From Saposhnikovia divaricata (Eukaryota; Streptophyta; Magnoliopsida; Apiales; Apiaceae): 64,000 bases of DNA. Within the stretch, counting starts at the first letter, position 1, and each line of letters begins with the position of its first letter. Of the stretch, positions 35,014 to 48,100 are shown piece after piece. The notes below the pieces were generated by a model, which saw only the letters and a program-made list of their open reading frames with translations, ran no database searches and was not told the origin of the DNA. Position numbers and translations under genes: made by a program. The stretch covers positions 182,874,939-182,938,938 of the forward strand of contig CM071601.1 in assembly GCA_036435485.1 (NCBI GenBank), given 5' to 3'.

Positions 35014-35241
35014 GTTATCTACTTTAAATTCCTTGAAGATAAGAGGAATTGCTTTAAATGACACTTTTAAATATTGTGGTCAGTCCTCTGAGGACTTAAA
35101 TCATGTTCTGTGGGAATGCATCTTGCAAGTCTAGGATGAAGTATTTTTAGTAATTGTTGAAAAACAGGAAAGAAATCATCTACTTAGAGTCAAATATATC
35201 AGCTAGACATTAACCATAGTTCAACAATTATAGGCTATAGT
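35014..35241 (+). pseudogene. LINE RT zinc-binding (zf-RVT-like) fragment, copy 2
   Basis: Nearly identical to 2050-2277, with fewer than ten differences. Here the codon that is a stop in copy 1 reads through, giving TFKYCGQSSEDLNHVLWEC before a stop. It is flanked by LTR-B on the left and the PBS of LTR-C on the right. In minus orientation it is the whole internal region of a mini-unit LTR-PBS-block-LTR, without PPT. Confidence 0.55.
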
Positions 35242-35259
35242 TCCCCGGCAGCGGTGCCA
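35242..35259 (-). other. Primer-binding site (Asp-tRNA type) of LTR-C
   Basis: Minus strand TGGCACCGCTGCCGGGGA, one base different from the usual Athila/Tat PBS. Confidence 0.8.
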
Positions 35260-35265
35260 AAAACT

Positions 35266-36564
35266 TGTTTGCACTAAATCACGCAATCGTACGTGGTCAC
35301 AAGTAATATATGAATAAGTCAAGTTCATTCCCACAGAGATCTGGTTGGGTTTCAATTCAGTTCATGCACCTATGCAACAATGTATGGTTTTTATTCACTA
35401 CTACGACAGTTAACAATATTGGGGTTTGATTATCTAAATTAAACTAAGATGCAAACTATTAAACTAAGAATTACTTAACTAATGATAATTAAAATTGAAT
35501 TACTTACGCAAGATGAACCATGGAATCCTAAATTCATTAAATACTTCGCTTAGATCTGATGCCTTTAATCACTATATGCAATGTTTATGATATCTGACTA
35601 GACAACACGAAACAAGTATACGCTACTTCTCAGTATACGAATACCAAACTAAACATACATCCACAAAAGAGATAGAATATGAATAGACACCAATTATGCT
35701 TAGACCCTATATCTCTATAGAATTTGAAAACATAACGGTTGAAGAACTAGTTATCCATATTGATCACATAGGGCAGCATAATATCTCTATTTACGCATCT
35801 AAAAGCATTAAGAATAACCATACAAGGATATCAAATATACATCACACACAGATCTTTGAAGCATTAAAATACTAAAGCTCCATAAATAAATCTGTTAGAA
35901 TCCCATGACAACGATTACTTCATAATCGAACCTCTCGTCATCATGGGATCTGATGAAACCATGATAAAAATAAAGTATGAAAAGATACAAATAAACCTAA
36001 GTAATTGATATGTAATGGTGATCCAAATTACAATGGTAGGATGTGTTTAAATAGGCTCTAGAAGTCTTGCCCAGCAAGAAAAACAACCTACAATACAATT
36101 AGAAATAGGTTTGGATACCAAAAATACAACTAAAATTCGAAATAGGGTCAAAACGAATATTTTCATGATTTTCTGTCGGACCTACGCACCCCAGGCGCAT
36201 GCTTCTGCTGTTTCACGCGCTCCAAAAGCACGTTTACGTGCTCCAGGCGTGTAAACTTCCTGCCGAAACTGATTTTCCTCCATTTACTTCGTTTTTGAGC
36301 CGTTTTCTTCCGTTCTTTTTACCATTGCTTCCATAGTCAATTAACTTTACTTGGAACCATCATAAAATCTCAGTGCTTGACTCCAAACTTTATTCCATTT
36401 GCACAAATCAACTTCAAATTTGACGGAAACGGCAACCCTAATCGACATTCTTGCAAACCTGCACATTCAAACAAAACACATCAAAAATACCAAAAACTTA
36501 AGTCCAAGTACACCAATTCAAGCCGATATGGAACGTTCCAAGTGGATATAAAATCCACTTATCA
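35266..36564 (-). repeat. Athila-like LTR-C (1,299 bp)
   Basis: Collinear with LTR-A but missing about 117 bp at ~35797. The lost stretch is bounded in LTR-A by two TACGC words, fitting deletion between short repeats. Confidence 0.9.
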
Positions 36565-36581
36565 CACCCCCAAACTTAAAC
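36565..36581 (-). other. Polypurine tract of Athila-like element 2
   Basis: Minus strand GTTTAAGTTTGGGGGTG next to the LTR-C start. Confidence 0.85.
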
Positions 36582-38077
36582 CGATGCTTGTCCTCAAGCA
36601 TAAACAATTACAACTAACTAACTAACTAGTACCACTTCCGTAGGTGATCACGGTTGCATTTGGCATATGCAACAAGCCCTTTAAACCCCTAGGCAGCCCT
36701 AGTGGACGAGTAAGGTCTCGTGAGCGCCTATAGCGAATGTACCCACAAAATCCAATGCAATGCAATGCATGAATGCAACTAATATGAAAATTCAACGATC
36801 CCCTTCAAACTCACCAAAACCAACTAGCAAGCAAATAACTCAATGAATGCAACTAAATCCAAATAGAGCTCGACTAAGTTCCCGTATACTAACAATACAT
36901 GAACAGAAATGTGCGTGTGTGCGATGCTCATCAGATATACTCCTAAAACTAGATCAAAAATCATACGTGTTCTTCGCCAAGACAATCACAGGTTTATACA
37001 TAGAATAGACTGTAGACAATTCATAACCTAGGAACACCTCCATCCTTTTTCAAGTTAGCCAGGAATTCATGCTTTATTACTAACTACTACGACACATATA
37101 TACAAGCATGCTTATTTAACCGTGCAATGAATGAGACTCCTAAAGGCTAATACAATAATACCCATGTAGCGAGTGTTAGGTCAGTGGATCCCAGACTATA
37201 ACAGCCTTAGGTCACTAGGCACAAAGTCCCCGCGAACTTAATTGCTCGAGTATTAAAGAGCTCACCCTGGTTAATTTTGCATTTAAACATTCACATAACT
37301 CTTTTTTTTTTCTTTTTTTTTGTGATCTGGAATGAGCCTTTCTCATTTCCAACCCTAGACTACTCATATAAATATGAGCCGGCTACTAGCCATTTGACGC
37401 CTAGCCATATTGATAATTATTTACAATTAAACATGAAATCCCTGTTTTCCCTCAAGCTTAGACTTTAGTGATCCTACGCCATCAAGGGAATAACGTAAAT
37501 TCTAACTATAATCAAGTGATTAAATCTCAAAGCATCTGAACAAGCATGACCCTAACCTAGCCCAAAAGCACCCAATGAGACTGTGTAAAAGTTTTGTTCC
37601 CGTAACATGCAAGTCAATTTCATAGGAACTTAAATCAACCCTCTATTCATCATTACCACACTCAATTAGACACCTACCTACCAATCAGAATTAGCTCATT
37701 CTACGGGATCATGAAATATGCATGCTATGAAAATGCAACTAATATGAACTCACATGGTATAAAAACAAAATAACAATGCCCTAAATTAAACAAACATAAT
37801 TAATACGAACATATATGCATGAATTACTACTATTATGCAAACATGATATCTATATGAACAAAATGACTCACAATCACAAATAACTACATATACACTACTT
37901 ATCCCCCAAACCACCCCCAAACTTAAAAGATTCAATGTCCGCATTGAATGGAAGTAAATACAAGGGATAGCAGGAAACATACCTAAAAATACCGAAACAC
38001 GTGGGTTGCCTCCCACGAAGCACCTTTGTTTAAAGTCTTTAGCTAGACCTGGCAATGGCTTTTTCTCTTGAAAATTT
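36582..38077 (-). other. Athila-like 3' non-coding region, copy 2
   Basis: No coding frame. It has the T-rich run (37302-37321), the CTCATATAAATATGAG inverted repeat near 37362, the hairpin at 38000-38017, and the unoccupied Sirevirus target site near 36735. Confidence 0.65.
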
Positions 38078-39427
38078 CTACACTGTATCTCTATATGGCC
38101 ATTTAATTATCTTTTCCGGGGCTACATCCTCGATGAAAATTTTCCGCCTTCTTTGCTCTTCAAAGGTGTCAGCAACAATGTTCTCTCCACTACCTGACAA
38201 GTTAGCAACAATAATAATAGGCAAAGTAGATGATTGACCCAAATATACATACCTCAAGTGATCTGGTGGTTTGAGCTCGAGTTTGAAAACTTCTTCAACA
38301 TGATGAGTTTCATTATTAACTACCAAAGACTGATCAAAAGTGGTAATGGACAGATTAGGAACGGAAGTGGGTAGTTCACCAATAGAAGTCTTCACAACTG
38401 ACTTAGGATCAAGAGAACTCTCCTCAAGTTGGATTTCATACTTAGAACAAATGACCTTCAATTCCTCTAACATCTCATCAGAAGTAAAATTCCTATACAA
38501 CTCATGAAGATCCTCATTACCCTCAATCAAAACATCTTCCTCAAGAAAAGACTCAATTGCACTATCCTCAAGATTTGACCATGAAACCACCTCATCAACC
38601 AGCACCTAAGAATCCCAAAGATCAGCCAAGCCTAGTGACTCACACTCTTCCTCCTCTGTCAGAAATTCCAAGAATTTCTTTGGATATGGATGAGACGGGT
38701 AGATCTGATTGTTGTTTGTAGAATGGTCCGAAGAAACTTTTTCAACAGGATTCGTACTCTTTTCCACTTCACCGTCCAACTGCTCAGCTACCAAATCAGA
38801 TTTCTCAATTTCTGGCCCTGTAGATTTCTCAACCTGCTGAATATGAACTTCTTCGTTTTTCGTAGCTGCTGATTTCTGATCATTTGTAGCCTTTCCAGAT
38901 CTCAAGGTAACTGCTTTCACCTACTTTTCGACTTCCCTCTTGCCTGGATTAGCCTCCGTGTCGCTAGGAAGAGTTCCTTGTGGCCTACTCAACAAGGCAT
39001 TAGTAATCTGCACAATCTGATTTTCCAAGGTCTTAAACGATACAGCGTTGCTTTTCAACATCAACATCAATTCTTCTAATTCAGATTTGTCATAAGTGGA
39101 ATGCCCAGAACCAGCATATGAATGTTGTTGCTGAAAACCCAAAGGTTGAAATTGCCACGGGGCATACTGTTGCTGAAAATTCTGCCCTTACTGCTGTTGA
39201 AAATTCTGGTGATTGTCCGGTTGTGCTCCATATTGTTGACCTTGAAACTGCTGATAAGGCTGTTGTGGTTGCAGCATGCCACCTTGATTGTTGCTCCAGC
39301 TCACTGATGCACCATAGATGGCACACTGATTCGTCTCATGTGCGCCCGCACATAGCTCACAAACACTAGCCACCTGCTGAACTCCATAGTAAGTTAGAAA
39401 ATCCATCTTCAAATTCAATGCTTTCAA
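38078..39427 (-). pseudogene. Athila-like gag C-terminus and protease-RT linker, copy 2
   Basis: One minus-strand frame of 450 codons (39427 to 38078) with only three internal stops (39188, 38921, 38606). Contents in order: CCHC knuckle CELCAGAHETNQC; Gln-rich repeats; a leucine-rich helix (ELEELMLMLKSN); VTLRSGK, typical of Athila/Tat before protease; an acidic region; YPKKFLEFL; and LELKPPDHLRYVYLG...STLPIII. The few stops and lack of frameshifts over 1.35 kb suggest a once-translated truncated polyprotein. Without RT it needed a helper. Confidence 0.8.
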
Positions 39428-39567
39428 CTGAGGTGTTATAGCTATAGCTGCACACGTACCTGAAACACCAACGAACTACACAAGATAGGTTAGAAAAACA
39501 ATCCGAGTCAGTGAACTTTAACGACCACTGATGACAAGCACATAAACTAAAAATAAAACACCGATGA

Positions 39568-39583
39568 TCCCCGGCAGCGGCGC
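39568..39583 (-). other. Primer-binding site abutting LTR-D
   Basis: GCGCCGCTGCCGGGGA on the minus strand. It touches LTR-D directly, lacking the ~8 bp AGTTTTTG spacer seen next to LTR-A, B and C. Confidence 0.75.
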
Positions 39584-40934
39584 TGTTCGCACTTATTCAC
39601 GCAAGAGAACGTGGTCAACAAGTAATACAGGGTAAATAGGATTCGTTCCCACAGAGACTTGAATTGTTCGTTTTAGTTCACTTATACACCAGCTTATAAT
39701 TTACACTCACTGCCAAGACAATCACAAATTTGGTTTTGATTAACTAATGATTAATTATCAACTATGAAAATTACGAGAGAATAACTGAACGATTAACTAA
39801 TGATTAATTATCAACTAATGATTAGATGCACTAAACTGATACACACCAAATTTCGTTGTGCGCATACCATCCTACTGATCATCCACAATTGATAGAAGTC
39901 AAGTAGTCACCAAATATGTGTAGTTCCTATATGTCTATAGCAATTGAACACATACCGGTTAAAAATCAAGCATCCATAAAACCACATAGTCAGTGCAAGA
40001 CGGTTATAATAACACCACAAATTAATACATGTTCTTCACATGCAAAAACCTATGCTAGCATGAATTGTTCTAAACCCTAGATCCACTTTCGCATTCACCA
40101 GGATTAAACAAACAATTACAGGTGTTCGCGACTCACCTATAACGAATAAGCGTAATCATACTAGGAAATCCATACAATCAATCACACACCAAGGCATTAA
40201 AAACACTTAATTACTAGAATCCATAGAAAAATCCATTAAAATCCCATGATAACGAATTAGCCCATAATCGACCTAATCGCCATCATTGGTTCAAGTGTAA
40301 ACATGATTGAAAAGAAATACGATAAACCAACAAAAGTAGTAAAAGAGTATACGAAAACAACCGAGCATTCAACGCAATAGGAGATTACAAATATGAAAGG
40401 AAAACTAGGAAATCCCAAAAAGCTTGATGCTCTCCCAATGGTTCTTCTCTCTCTCTCTCTCTAAAAGTCCATGCTTCGAATAATACGATACTTCTTGATA
40501 GTTAGGGCTTTCCCCCAATAGTACATACTAAACTGGGCTTCCAAGACACAAGGCTGCACATCTCGTCCGAACCGGCCCTTCCGAACAAGCCCAACAAGAG
40601 AAAATAAATATTTTTCAGTCCACCAGGGTGCGGGCGCGCTCTATACAGGCGCGGGCGCGCCTGGCCCCCCTGTCCAGAACTTCAATTTCGCTTCGTTCCT
40701 CTTGTTGGCTGCTGCACAGTGCTCCGATATGCCCCCTGGCCGACATGCTATCTCAGCCCTCGACACTTCCAGCTCTAATCCATCCGAAACACGCAATTCC
40801 ACCACCTTATTCCTCAAACGATACTCTGCACACTAAAAACAAGAAAACACATAAAAAGACACTAAACACTCGGGTACAAGCGGTCAATTTAATCCAAAAT
40901 GGAACGTATTTAGTGGACATAAAATCCACTAACA
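39584..40934 (-). repeat. LTR-D of a second Athila-like family (1,351 bp)
   Basis: Starts TGTTCGCAC and ends CACTAACA, with a PPT beyond. The ends and some internal stretches resemble LTR-A to C, but most of the body differs, so it is a related family. A CG-rich stretch with repeated GCGGGCGCGC lies at about 40628-40670, and a (CT)n run at ~40446-40462. Confidence 0.85.
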
Positions 40935-40951
40935 CACCCCCAAACTTAAAC
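40935..40951 (-). other. Polypurine tract of the LTR-D element
   Basis: Identical to the PPTs at 3719 and 36565. Confidence 0.85.
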
Positions 40952-42084
40952 TTATGCTTGTCCCCAAGCATAAACAGACACTAAACAATCCAATAAAGTG
41001 CAATGCATGAATGCAACTAATCATGAAAAATGCAAGTGATCCCCTTCAAACCAACCAAAACCAACAAGCAAGCAAATACTCAAAGAAATGCAATTAAATC
41101 CAAATAGAGCTCGCCCAAATCCCCGTATACTAACAGTACATGGATAGAAACGTGCACGCGTGCTGTGCTCATCAGAGATACCCCCAAATCAAACCAAAAC
41201 CATACCTATTCTTAGCCAAAATACCACCAGGTTTAAAAACAGAATGAACGTTAGACACAAGATCCCTCCAGATACACCGCCATAGTCCACTTGAGTTGAC
41301 AAGAAATCATGCTTAATTACTAACACATATGACACATAACACTATATATACAACGCATGCTTATTTAACCGTGCAATGGATGAGACCCCTAAAGGCTTAT
41401 ACATTAACGAGCGTTAGGTCAGTGGATCCCAGACTATAAAAGCCTTAGGTCACTAGGCACAAAGTCCCCTCGTACTTAATTGCTCGAGTATTAAATAGCT
41501 CACCCTGGTTAATATTGCAATTACACACTTTACACGACTCTTTTTTTTTTCTTTTCCATTTTTTTTTACTAGAAACAATCTGGAGTGAGAATTCTCACCT
41601 CCAATCCTAGACCACTCATATAAATATGAGCCGGCTACTAGCCATTTGACACCTATTTATTAATACTATTCACAATTATCATGAATTTCTTTGTTTCCCC
41701 CAAACTTATACTAAAGTGTTCCTTCGCTTTCAAGAATCTAACAAACATTCTAGGTTTAAACTAGGTGTTAAATTTTAGCAACCAAACAGACATGGTCGGG
41801 TCCAATTCAAAAGCACTCAATGAGACTGTGATTGTGTAAAAATTTTTGTTTCTGAACAAGCAAATCAGTTTCATAAGAACTATAAAGCAACCCTCTACTC
41901 ATCATTAATGCACTCAATCAGACACCTACCTACCAATCAGAATTAGTTCGTTCTAAGGGATCATGGAAAATGCATGAATTATGCTATGCAATCTGGAATC
42001 CCACTACATGACTCACAATTAAACAATATGCATGATACATGATGAACAATTTAAATAATATGCATGATAATACTACACTCATGT
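40952..42084 (-). mobile_element. Internal region of LTR-D element, 3' part
   Basis: About 1.1 kb of non-coding sequence homologous to the 3' non-coding region of the other Athila-like elements (shared GTGGATCCCAGACTATA, T-rich run at ~41541, CTCATATAAATATGAG near 41616). It is cut at 42084 by the insertion of Tekay2; the rest is outside the window. Confidence 0.75.
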
Positions 42085-42207
42085 TGTGACGCCCCCAGAT
42101 CCGGGGTCGGAGATCTAGGCGCTCACGGTCTATTTTCCATTAATAACATACCTGTTCTTGCACATAATATAAATAAACAGCCATCAACCCCACAATAACT
42201 CACACCG

Positions 42208-42227
42208 CACACACACACACACACACA
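42208..42227. repeat. (CA)n microsatellite in Tekay2 3' LTR
   Basis: About ten CA units. The corresponding point of the 5' LTR (51646) is where Tekay3 inserted. Confidence 0.9.
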
Positions 42228-42942
42228 GGTTAGAGCCTCAGAAACGTCACACATTGATTAAACAGTAATAAAAGTATCAGAGTTATTACAGACCGAATTA
42301 AATAGTATTTATGCTACCAGCAACACTTCGATATGAAGCGAAGTTGGCGGCTTGAAAGTTTGTTACGATACACTGCCTTGCACAGGTCATACTGATAAAT
42401 AAAACGAACTAACAAAAGCTGCCAACCAATCCGGCTAATGGGGCCTACCGGTGGAATCTCAACTGCTGGCTCGGGTCTAGTCACCTGCTTTCGAGCAGTC
42501 TGTCTGGTTCTTGCCATTTCGCTTAGCTGTTGTGTTTGTAAAATTTGAAAACAAGCAAGAGTGAGCAACTATAGCTCAGCAAGAAATATACGTATAAGGT
42601 AAGCAATATAACATTTCATATGATTGGTAGTTATTAAACTTGTTTGTAACAATCAGATATAAAATCGCTTGTCATAGTTGATAAATTCTGAAGGCGCAAC
42701 AATATGTGCCCTTGTTTTCAAAATAAACTTGCAGTTCTAGATACTGCATTGAGTCAACATCTTTCTCATCAAAATAAAACACTATCAGCAACTTGGCACA
42801 AAAGCCTAAGAAGCAGTGTCAAAGCATTTTTCCAAAATGGAGGAATGGGACTTAAAGAAAACACAAAACCTGACAAGGATTGACGATGATCAGTCGCCAC
42901 ATCCAAGTCCAATAATTCGCGGGTCTTCTCTACCGGTAGAAG

Positions 42943-43031
42943 GATAGAAACTACATCTGTAACTATCCCTCGGGTGAAAACTACATCCGTAATCACCCTC
43001 GATGAAAACTACATCCGTAATCATCCTTCGG
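42943..43031 (-). repeat. Three ~29 bp tandem units in Tekay2 LTR
   Basis: Three imperfect copies built on GAAACTACATCCGTAATC followed by a CCCTCGG-like end. They occupy the part of the LTR where Tekay1 has its 45 bp duplication. Confidence 0.75.
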
Positions 43032-45084
43032 CAACACCTGGGCCGGAATAATAATTGATGGACCGCCTGGCTCACGGCCGCTTACACATCCCGGGAATCG
43101 TTCGTCAACGGTTCCCACACCTGCCAGAGTCCCTTTTTCTTTTTCTTTTGAAAACTTGATTTTGATTGAAAACAGAGTAATTGAGGTTCGACATCAGTCG
43201 ACCGATGATTCTCGAAATCATACAAGAAGCAGAACCTGATCGGGGGTTTTCGAAAATGTTTTGAGTTCGAATGAGTTCGAGTTTGAAAGTATTAAAAAGT
43301 ATCTTGGATTAACTTTGTCTTTAAATAATGAACAATAATTAATAAATAATATTTTAAGACTTAATATTAATAATTAATAAAATAATTATTCGATAAAATA
43401 AACTTTTAATCCAAGATAGGGTTTCGAGTATTTACGAAGATATGAACATAATAATTGAGTGTACGACACTCCCCGAATGACCCTTCGGGTTTTTGCAATC
43501 TAGATACGATATAATAATATACCGCTCCCCGGTCAATAGTATATACGGACCGCTACGACCTCTATTGCTAGAGTCGTTGTCCGAAGAAAACATTTCAATC
43601 TAAGTTCAAGGGGTACAAGCATATATGTACTTATACAATCTCAATTGCATCAATACTTCGATACACATAGCATTTGATATAATTGAAAACTACAAACACA
43701 ACAGTGAAAGTCCTTGTATATAGATAAGTTTTGAAAAGTAAACTTGCCTTGGTTGGGTTGGGGTGGTCGAGCGTGGAGAGTCGAACGATCTATACATAAG
43801 CAATAACCGCTCGTTAGTACCTTAACAATATCTCTTTAATTACGGGGTTTTAGGGGGTACAAAATTAACTTAACGACTTCGTCTTATGACTCCCTAGCCC
43901 CACTATAGGTTCATGTCATCACTCGATTACGCTCGTCACTTATTCGACTTAATTTAGTTACCACATTCGAATCATAACCATTACCCCAGAATTATGCTCC
44001 ACTAATCGACTTTTTCCCTTGCACGAAATTTACTCTAGCATTTTTATAAAATCCAAAAATTCATATTTTAATCCAATTCTTTTTGGGTGGTCTTCACCAC
44101 TGCATTCCCTAACTTCTCAAATTTTTCAATGATCCCACATATATTTTTAGGGGTTTAAACAAGGTTCACAAGGGGGTCACTTAGTGCAGTCCGGAATCCA
44201 GAAACACAATTCACTCCTCCGACCATAACTTAAAATCTATACATCACCTAGCCATGAACCTTACATTTCCAGAAACTACATTCAATTATTTTTCCAACAA
44301 TATATGGTAGGACATCAGGGGACATTTCTAGATGATGGAGATTGCCTAGAATTTATGTTGTGATTTATGAGTGATGGGAAAGGGGGAAGAAGAATTTTTC
44401 TTCTTCTCCTTTCTTCTTGGCCGAGTGCAAGCTAGAAGGGGGGGGAGAGTGTTTGTGTTTTTGATTTTTGTGTTGTGTGGTTGAATAATGCATAAAGTAT
44501 TAGTTGGGTGTTACATATTAGTGTAAGTATATGCAAGTACTAGCAAGGCATGGCCTCATGTACTACTTGTCCCCCTTTTTGAAAAAGCAAGTAACTAGTT
44601 ACTATTCCTCTTCCAATTTGCTAACTTGTTTGCTTGATTTCTAACCACTTGGTTGCATGGAACTTGCATGCAATACTACTCCTTGTATCATTATTCTTCC
44701 ACCAATGATTGTCATTTAATCTTTAATTCGTATCGTATCTTAATTAATCTCTCGTAATGATATTTTGTCGCGTAGAGATTTCCCCTATAATTTCTTAAGT
44801 ACTAATTGTGTAAATTCCTTGAATGTCCATAATTCCTCGTCATAATTCTTAATAAATCCTTTAATACTCTAACCATTCTCAAATCTAAAGTTTTATACAT
44901 CTTACTAACGATAAGACTCTTGCCTTCACAATCTTCCTTTTTATCTTACATAATAAATGCAACAACGCAGTTTCTCAGACAATCAATTCTATTAATCAAC
45001 AGGGATGACTAGAAAGGTTCAATATTGACAATGTCACAAGATATTAAATAAAAGGAAATATTACCAAAAATTAGGGTTCTTACA

Positions 45085-45097
45085 GCCTCCCCTCCTT
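45085..45097 (-). other. Polypurine tract (Tekay2)
   Basis: Minus strand AAGGAGGGGAGGC immediately before the 3' LTR. Confidence 0.9.
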
Positions 45098-45117
45098 AAA
45101 AGGATTCCGTCCCGGAA

Positions 45118-48100
45118 TCAGGTTGAAAACAGTTGGGGGTGCTTTTCACGCATCGCGCTATCTAGTTCCCATGTTGATTGTTCGACATTCTGATTCCTCC
45201 ATAAAACTCTCACTAATTTGACAACCTTGTTCCTCAGCACCTGTTCTTTTCTATCCATGATTTCTACGGGTTGCTCTACATATGTTAAGTCCGGTTGCAG
45301 ATCCACTTGATCATGTTCTATCACATGTCGGAAGTCGGTATGTTATGGTCGTAGCATGGACACATGGAACACATTATGTACTTGCTGTAAGCTCGGGGGT
45401 AAAGCCAATTCATAGGCTAACTTCCCAACTCGTTTCAAGATCTCAAAAGGTCAAATAAATCTCGGGCTTAGTTTTCCCTTCTTACCAAATCTCATCAATC
45501 CTTTCTACGGTGATAACTTCAACATCACAAACTCTCCTACCTCATATTCCTTGTCTTTGCGGGTCTGGTCCTCATACTTCTTCTGTCTGTCTTGGGCCGC
45601 AACCAGCCGTCCTCTTATGAGTTCGATAGTTTCTCTTGTCTGTTGGACCAGTTCAGGCCCTAAAATCTTCCGCTCTCCAACCTCTTCCCAACACAGGGGA
45701 GACCGACATCTTTGTCCGTATAAAGCTTCATACGGGGGCATGCCTATACTCGCATGGTAACTATTGTTGTAGGAAAATTCGATCAACGGCAAGTGGTCAT
45801 CCCAACTTCCCTTAAAATCAATGGCACATACCCTCAACATGTCCTCGATGGTCTGGATGGTTCTCTCACTCTGTCCGTCTGTTTGGGGATGGTATACAGT
45901 ACTCATGTTTAACTTGGTCCCCACACAATCCTGAAAACTTCTCCAGAACCTGGAGTTGAATCTTGGGTCTCTATCTGATACAATGCTCACAGGAACCCCA
46001 TGCCTAACCACAATCTCCTTTAAGTAAATATCTGCCAGCTTGTCGACAGTATATCTCTCGTTGATTGGAAGAAAATGTGCTGACTTGGTCAACCTATCGA
46101 TAATTACCCAAATGGCATCATGATTAGTCTTGGTCCTTGGTAATCCGACCACAAAGTCCATCGCAATTTGCTCCCACTTCCACTCGGGTATCTCCAAGGG
46201 TTGCAACAATCCACTGGGCCTCTGGTGTTCGGCCTTCACTCTTTGACATGTCAAGCATTTACTTACCCACTCTGCCACGTCCTTCCTCATATTTTGCCAC
46301 CAATAGTATTCTCTCAGATCTCTATACATCTTAGTGCCTCCAGGGTGAATTGAGTACCTTGAACTATGAGCCTCTTTTAAAATCTCATTTTTAACTCCTG
46401 AACATTCGGGATCCATATCCTAGATGCGTACCTCATAATTCCATTCCCGTCCTTCTCACACTTAATTTCCTCGCCAGTCAAAATTTTTTCCATCGAATTC
46501 TTTTCTTCTTCTATCTTCTTTTCCTGGCATAACTTAATCTTTTCCAATAGCGGTGGTTGGACTCTTATTTCCATTAGACTCTCTTGTCCAATTCCTGGTA
46601 ACCTCACTTCAATCTCCAATTTCTCAAGGTCCTTGATCAACTTGTCTATTAACGTTATCATCTTGAGTTTCTCCTTTCGGCTAAGTGCATCGGCCACCAC
46701 ATTGGCCTTCCCTGGGTGATAATGAATCTCACAGTCATAATCTTTAATTAGCTCTAGCCATCTCCTCTGCCTCATGTTTAACTCTTTCTGAGTGAATATG
46801 TACTTTAAGCTCTTGTGATCCGTGTAGATTTCACACTTTTCTCCGTAAAGATAGTGTCTCCAGATCTTCAAAGCAAAAACTATCGCTGCTAATTCCAAAT
46901 CATGGGTGGGGTATTTTATCTCATATTCCTTAAGTTGTTTGGACGCATACGCAATCACCTTACCGTGCTGCATAAGCACACACCCTAAACCTTTATGGGA
47001 TGCGTCGCTATAAATCACAAAATCTCCCTTATCATCAGGTAGGGCTAGTACTGGTGCTGTCACCAACCTCTTTTTCAACTCTTGGAAGCTCTCTTCGCAT
47101 TTTTCAGTCCACACAAACTTCTCGGTCTTGCGAGTTAGTCGGGTCAAAGGGGCTGCTATCTTGGCAAAGCCTTGGACAAATCTCCTATAATAGCCAGCCA
47201 ACCCTATAAAACTTCTCACCTCTGTCGGAGTGGTTGGTCTCTCCCAATTTGATACAGCCTCTATTTTGGCTGGGTCCACTAGAATGCCTTGTTCGCTGAT
47301 CACATGACCTAAAAACTGAACTTCCTTCAACCAAAATTCGCACTTCGAGAACTTAGCGTACAACTTTTCTTCTCTCAATGCTCCCAATACAATCCTCAAG
47401 TGCTCTGCATGTTCCTCCTTCGTCTTAGAATAAATCAAGATGTCATCGATGAAGACTATAACACACTTGTCCAAGTAATTCTTGAAGACTCGATTCATTA
47501 AATCCATGAAAGCTGCAGGGGCATTCGTCAACCCAAATGACATCACTAGGAACTCATAGTGTCCATACCGGGTGCGAAAGGCCGTCTTTGGTATATCTTC
47601 TGGTTTAATCTTTAACTGGTGATACCCGGTCCTCAAATCAATTTTAGAGAAATAAACTGCGTCTTTTAATTGATCAAACAGGTCATCTATCCTGGGCAAA
47701 GGATACTTATTCTTTATAGTCACCTTGTTCAACTCCCTGTAGTCTATACATAATCTCATACTACCATCCTTCTTTTTCACGAATAACACCGGGGCTACCC
47801 ACGGTGACACACTAGGTCTTATCATCCCTTTATCCAACAACTCTTGTAACTGAGTGGCCAGCTCTTTCATCTCCACTGGGGATAGCCGATATGGGGCTTT
47901 CGAAATTGGGGCCGTACCTGGAACTAAGTCTATAGCGAACTCGATGTCTCTATCAGGTGGTAGTCCTGGAAGATCATCCCGAAATACGTCCGCGAACTCA
48001 TTAACGACAGGGATTTCCTGTAGGTTTGGTGCCTCTTTCTTGGTATCCTTTACATAGGCTAAATAGGCTTCGCATCCTTTACGTAACAGCTTCTTAGCTT

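Larger units (their letters stand above)
36565..39583 (-). mobile_element. Athila-like internal region 2 (non-autonomous)
   Basis: An uninterrupted ~3.0 kb internal region between LTR-C and LTR-D, collinear with internal region 1 once the Sirevirus is removed. It shows the complete order (minus strand): PBS, short leader, gag C-terminus/linker remnant, non-coding 3' region, PPT. RT, RNase H and integrase are absent. Confidence 0.85.
42085..45084 (-). repeat. Tekay2 3' LTR (3,000 bp)
   Basis: On the minus strand it starts TGTAAGAACCC (45084) and ends GGGGGCGTCACA (42085). Ends and several modules match the Tekay1 and Tekay3 LTRs, but the AT-rich hairpin array is nearly absent; only a short A/T stretch remains at ~43310-43410. 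Confidence 0.95.

Noticed and set aside
40628..40984. 118-codon plus-strand frame in LTR-D
   Set aside because: Arises from the CG-rich LTR module, runs through the LTR end and PPT, and matches no family.
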